Positions 8,137 through 8,613 of a DNA stretch of 8,613 nt are shown one piece after another. Made by a program: the position numbers and the translations under genes. The DNA lies in assembly GCA_023621975.1 (NCBI GenBank), contig JAMOAC010000253.1:1-8613 (forward strand). The letters are read 5' to 3'. Each line of letters starts with the position of its first letter. Positions within the stretch are counted from its first letter, which is position 1. The notes beneath the pieces are model-generated. The model worked only from the letters and a program-made list of their open reading frames with translations, had not been told where the DNA came from and did no database searches. The DNA is from Bacillota bacterium. GTDB lineage: Bacteria > Bacillota_A > Clostridia > Acetivibrionales > DUMB01.

Positions 8137-8288
8137 CCTTCTTTCCCACCTTTCCATTAATTTTTATTTGTTATTGTCCTATTATCCCTTCAGTAAGACC
8201 TTTTCAGACAAGCTCTCTATTTAAAATATATGCCTTCGTCCAAATATTCTCTTTTGCCCTATTGCCCTGTCCTGGCAGTCTTTTACTT
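8137..8288. other. Spacer between ilvB remnant and ilvN
   Basis: These 152 bases hold the ilvN ribosome binding site (AGGTGGG near 8145-8151) and the weak promoter candidate. Functional ilvB-ilvN pairs usually overlap or sit within a few bases, so this gap is unusually long and fits with decay of the upstream gene. No other gene is seen. Confidence 0.5.
8181..8211 (-). promoter_or_regulatory. Possible weak promoter upstream of ilvN
   Basis: Reading the - strand, TTGTCT (8211-8206) and GATAAT (8186-8181) are separated by 19 bases, a suboptimal spacing, and lie about 45 bases before the ilvN start. If the upstream ilvB is dead, a local promoter such as this could keep ilvN-ilvC expressed. The match is weak and AT-rich DNA gives chance hits. 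Confidence 0.25.
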
Positions 8289-8613
8289 TCACAATGTCTG
8301 TTCTTCAGGGTCTACAACACAGTCAAGCAAATACGGTTCATCATTGGACAACATCCTCTCAATGCTCTCCTTTACCTGCGCATTGTTTTCCACGCGTTCG
8401 CCTTTAAATCCATAAGCAGCAAAGAGGCTGACAAAGTCAGGGTTATTTTCAAGGAATACATGCGAATAACGCCCGCAATACTTTTTCCTCTGAAGTTCGC
8501 AAACAAAATATCATAATCACTATATATGCCATTGGTAAATTCTGTTATATTTCCCGGAACGGCTTGTGGTTTGGCCGGGATTTGTGTTACAGCAATGGTC
8601 CCTGCAACCGCTG
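8289..8613 (-). pseudogene. ilvB: Broken 3' part of acetolactate synthase large subunit gene (runs off the window)
   Basis: On the - strand, a frame from 8510 to the TGA at 8291-8289 encodes 73 residues that match the C-terminus of acetohydroxyacid synthase large subunits: a CELQRKKYCGRYSHVFLE segment, then NNPDFVSLFAAYGFKGERV and a closing PYLLDCVVDPEEQTL. The ending looks natural for the clostridial type. Just upstream a TGA (8513-8511) interrupts this frame. In another frame, 8512-8613 reads AVAGTIAVTQIPAKPQAV and then PGNITEFTNGIYSDYDIL, which can be aligned loosely with the thiamine-diphosphate domain of IlvB. The expected GDG motif and the following NN region (about 15 residues in all) seem to be deleted. 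So the gene appears frameshifted, with small deletions. The C-terminal match is firm; the upstream alignment is inference. Sequencing error alone would not explain missing motifs. It sits where ilvB normally stands, before ilvN. Confidence 0.7.

Noticed and set aside
8137..8157. Longer ilvN start at 8157, adding seven residues (MERWERR)
   Set aside because: The ATG at 8136 matches the family start, and the AGGTGGG ribosome binding site lies within the supposed extension.

Overview
The window looks like a chromosomal stretch from a low-to-moderate GC anaerobic Firmicute of the class Clostridia. The protein sequences, strong AGGAGG-type ribosome binding sites, TTG starts and AT-rich spacers all fit this. 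The exact genus cannot be fixed from the sequence alone; a Clostridium/Acetivibrio-like organism is a reasonable guess.

Layout. Left part (1-2088): a membrane-anchored L,D-transpeptidase with a peptidoglycan-binding domain (- strand) is divergent from a DUF362 protein with two 4Fe-4S motifs (+ strand). Middle (2089-2583): no intact gene, only an unrecognised and probably decayed coding remnant and a large terminator-like hairpin. Right part (2584-8613, all - strand): a branched-chain amino acid operon, read in transcript order as ilvB remnant, ilvN, ilvC, a roughly 470-base repeat-filled spacer, leuA, cimA, and a small conserved uncharacterised protein. The hairpin lies just past that last gene.

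How the genes work together. IlvN is the regulatory subunit of acetohydroxyacid synthase. IlvC performs the next step for valine, isoleucine and the leucine precursor. LeuA commits 2-oxoisovalerate to leucine. CimA makes citramalate from pyruvate and acetyl-CoA, which gives a threonine-independent route to 2-oxobutyrate and isoleucine. LeuD/LeuC/LeuB and IlvD are not in the window.

The most notable points are these. (1) The ilvB sequence just upstream of ilvN appears broken: its natural C-terminus is readable, but the frame is interrupted and the GDG/NN thiamine-diphosphate region seems to be missing. (2) The ilvC-leuA spacer is packed with degenerate GGGGAC-TTCTC-type repeats in both orientations plus a CTTGGCC cluster, which resembles REP-like repetitive DNA. 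(3) The small gene after cimA probably starts at an internal TTG. I found no convincing new multi-gene system; this is mostly ordinary core metabolism with an interesting repeat cluster and a decayed gene.
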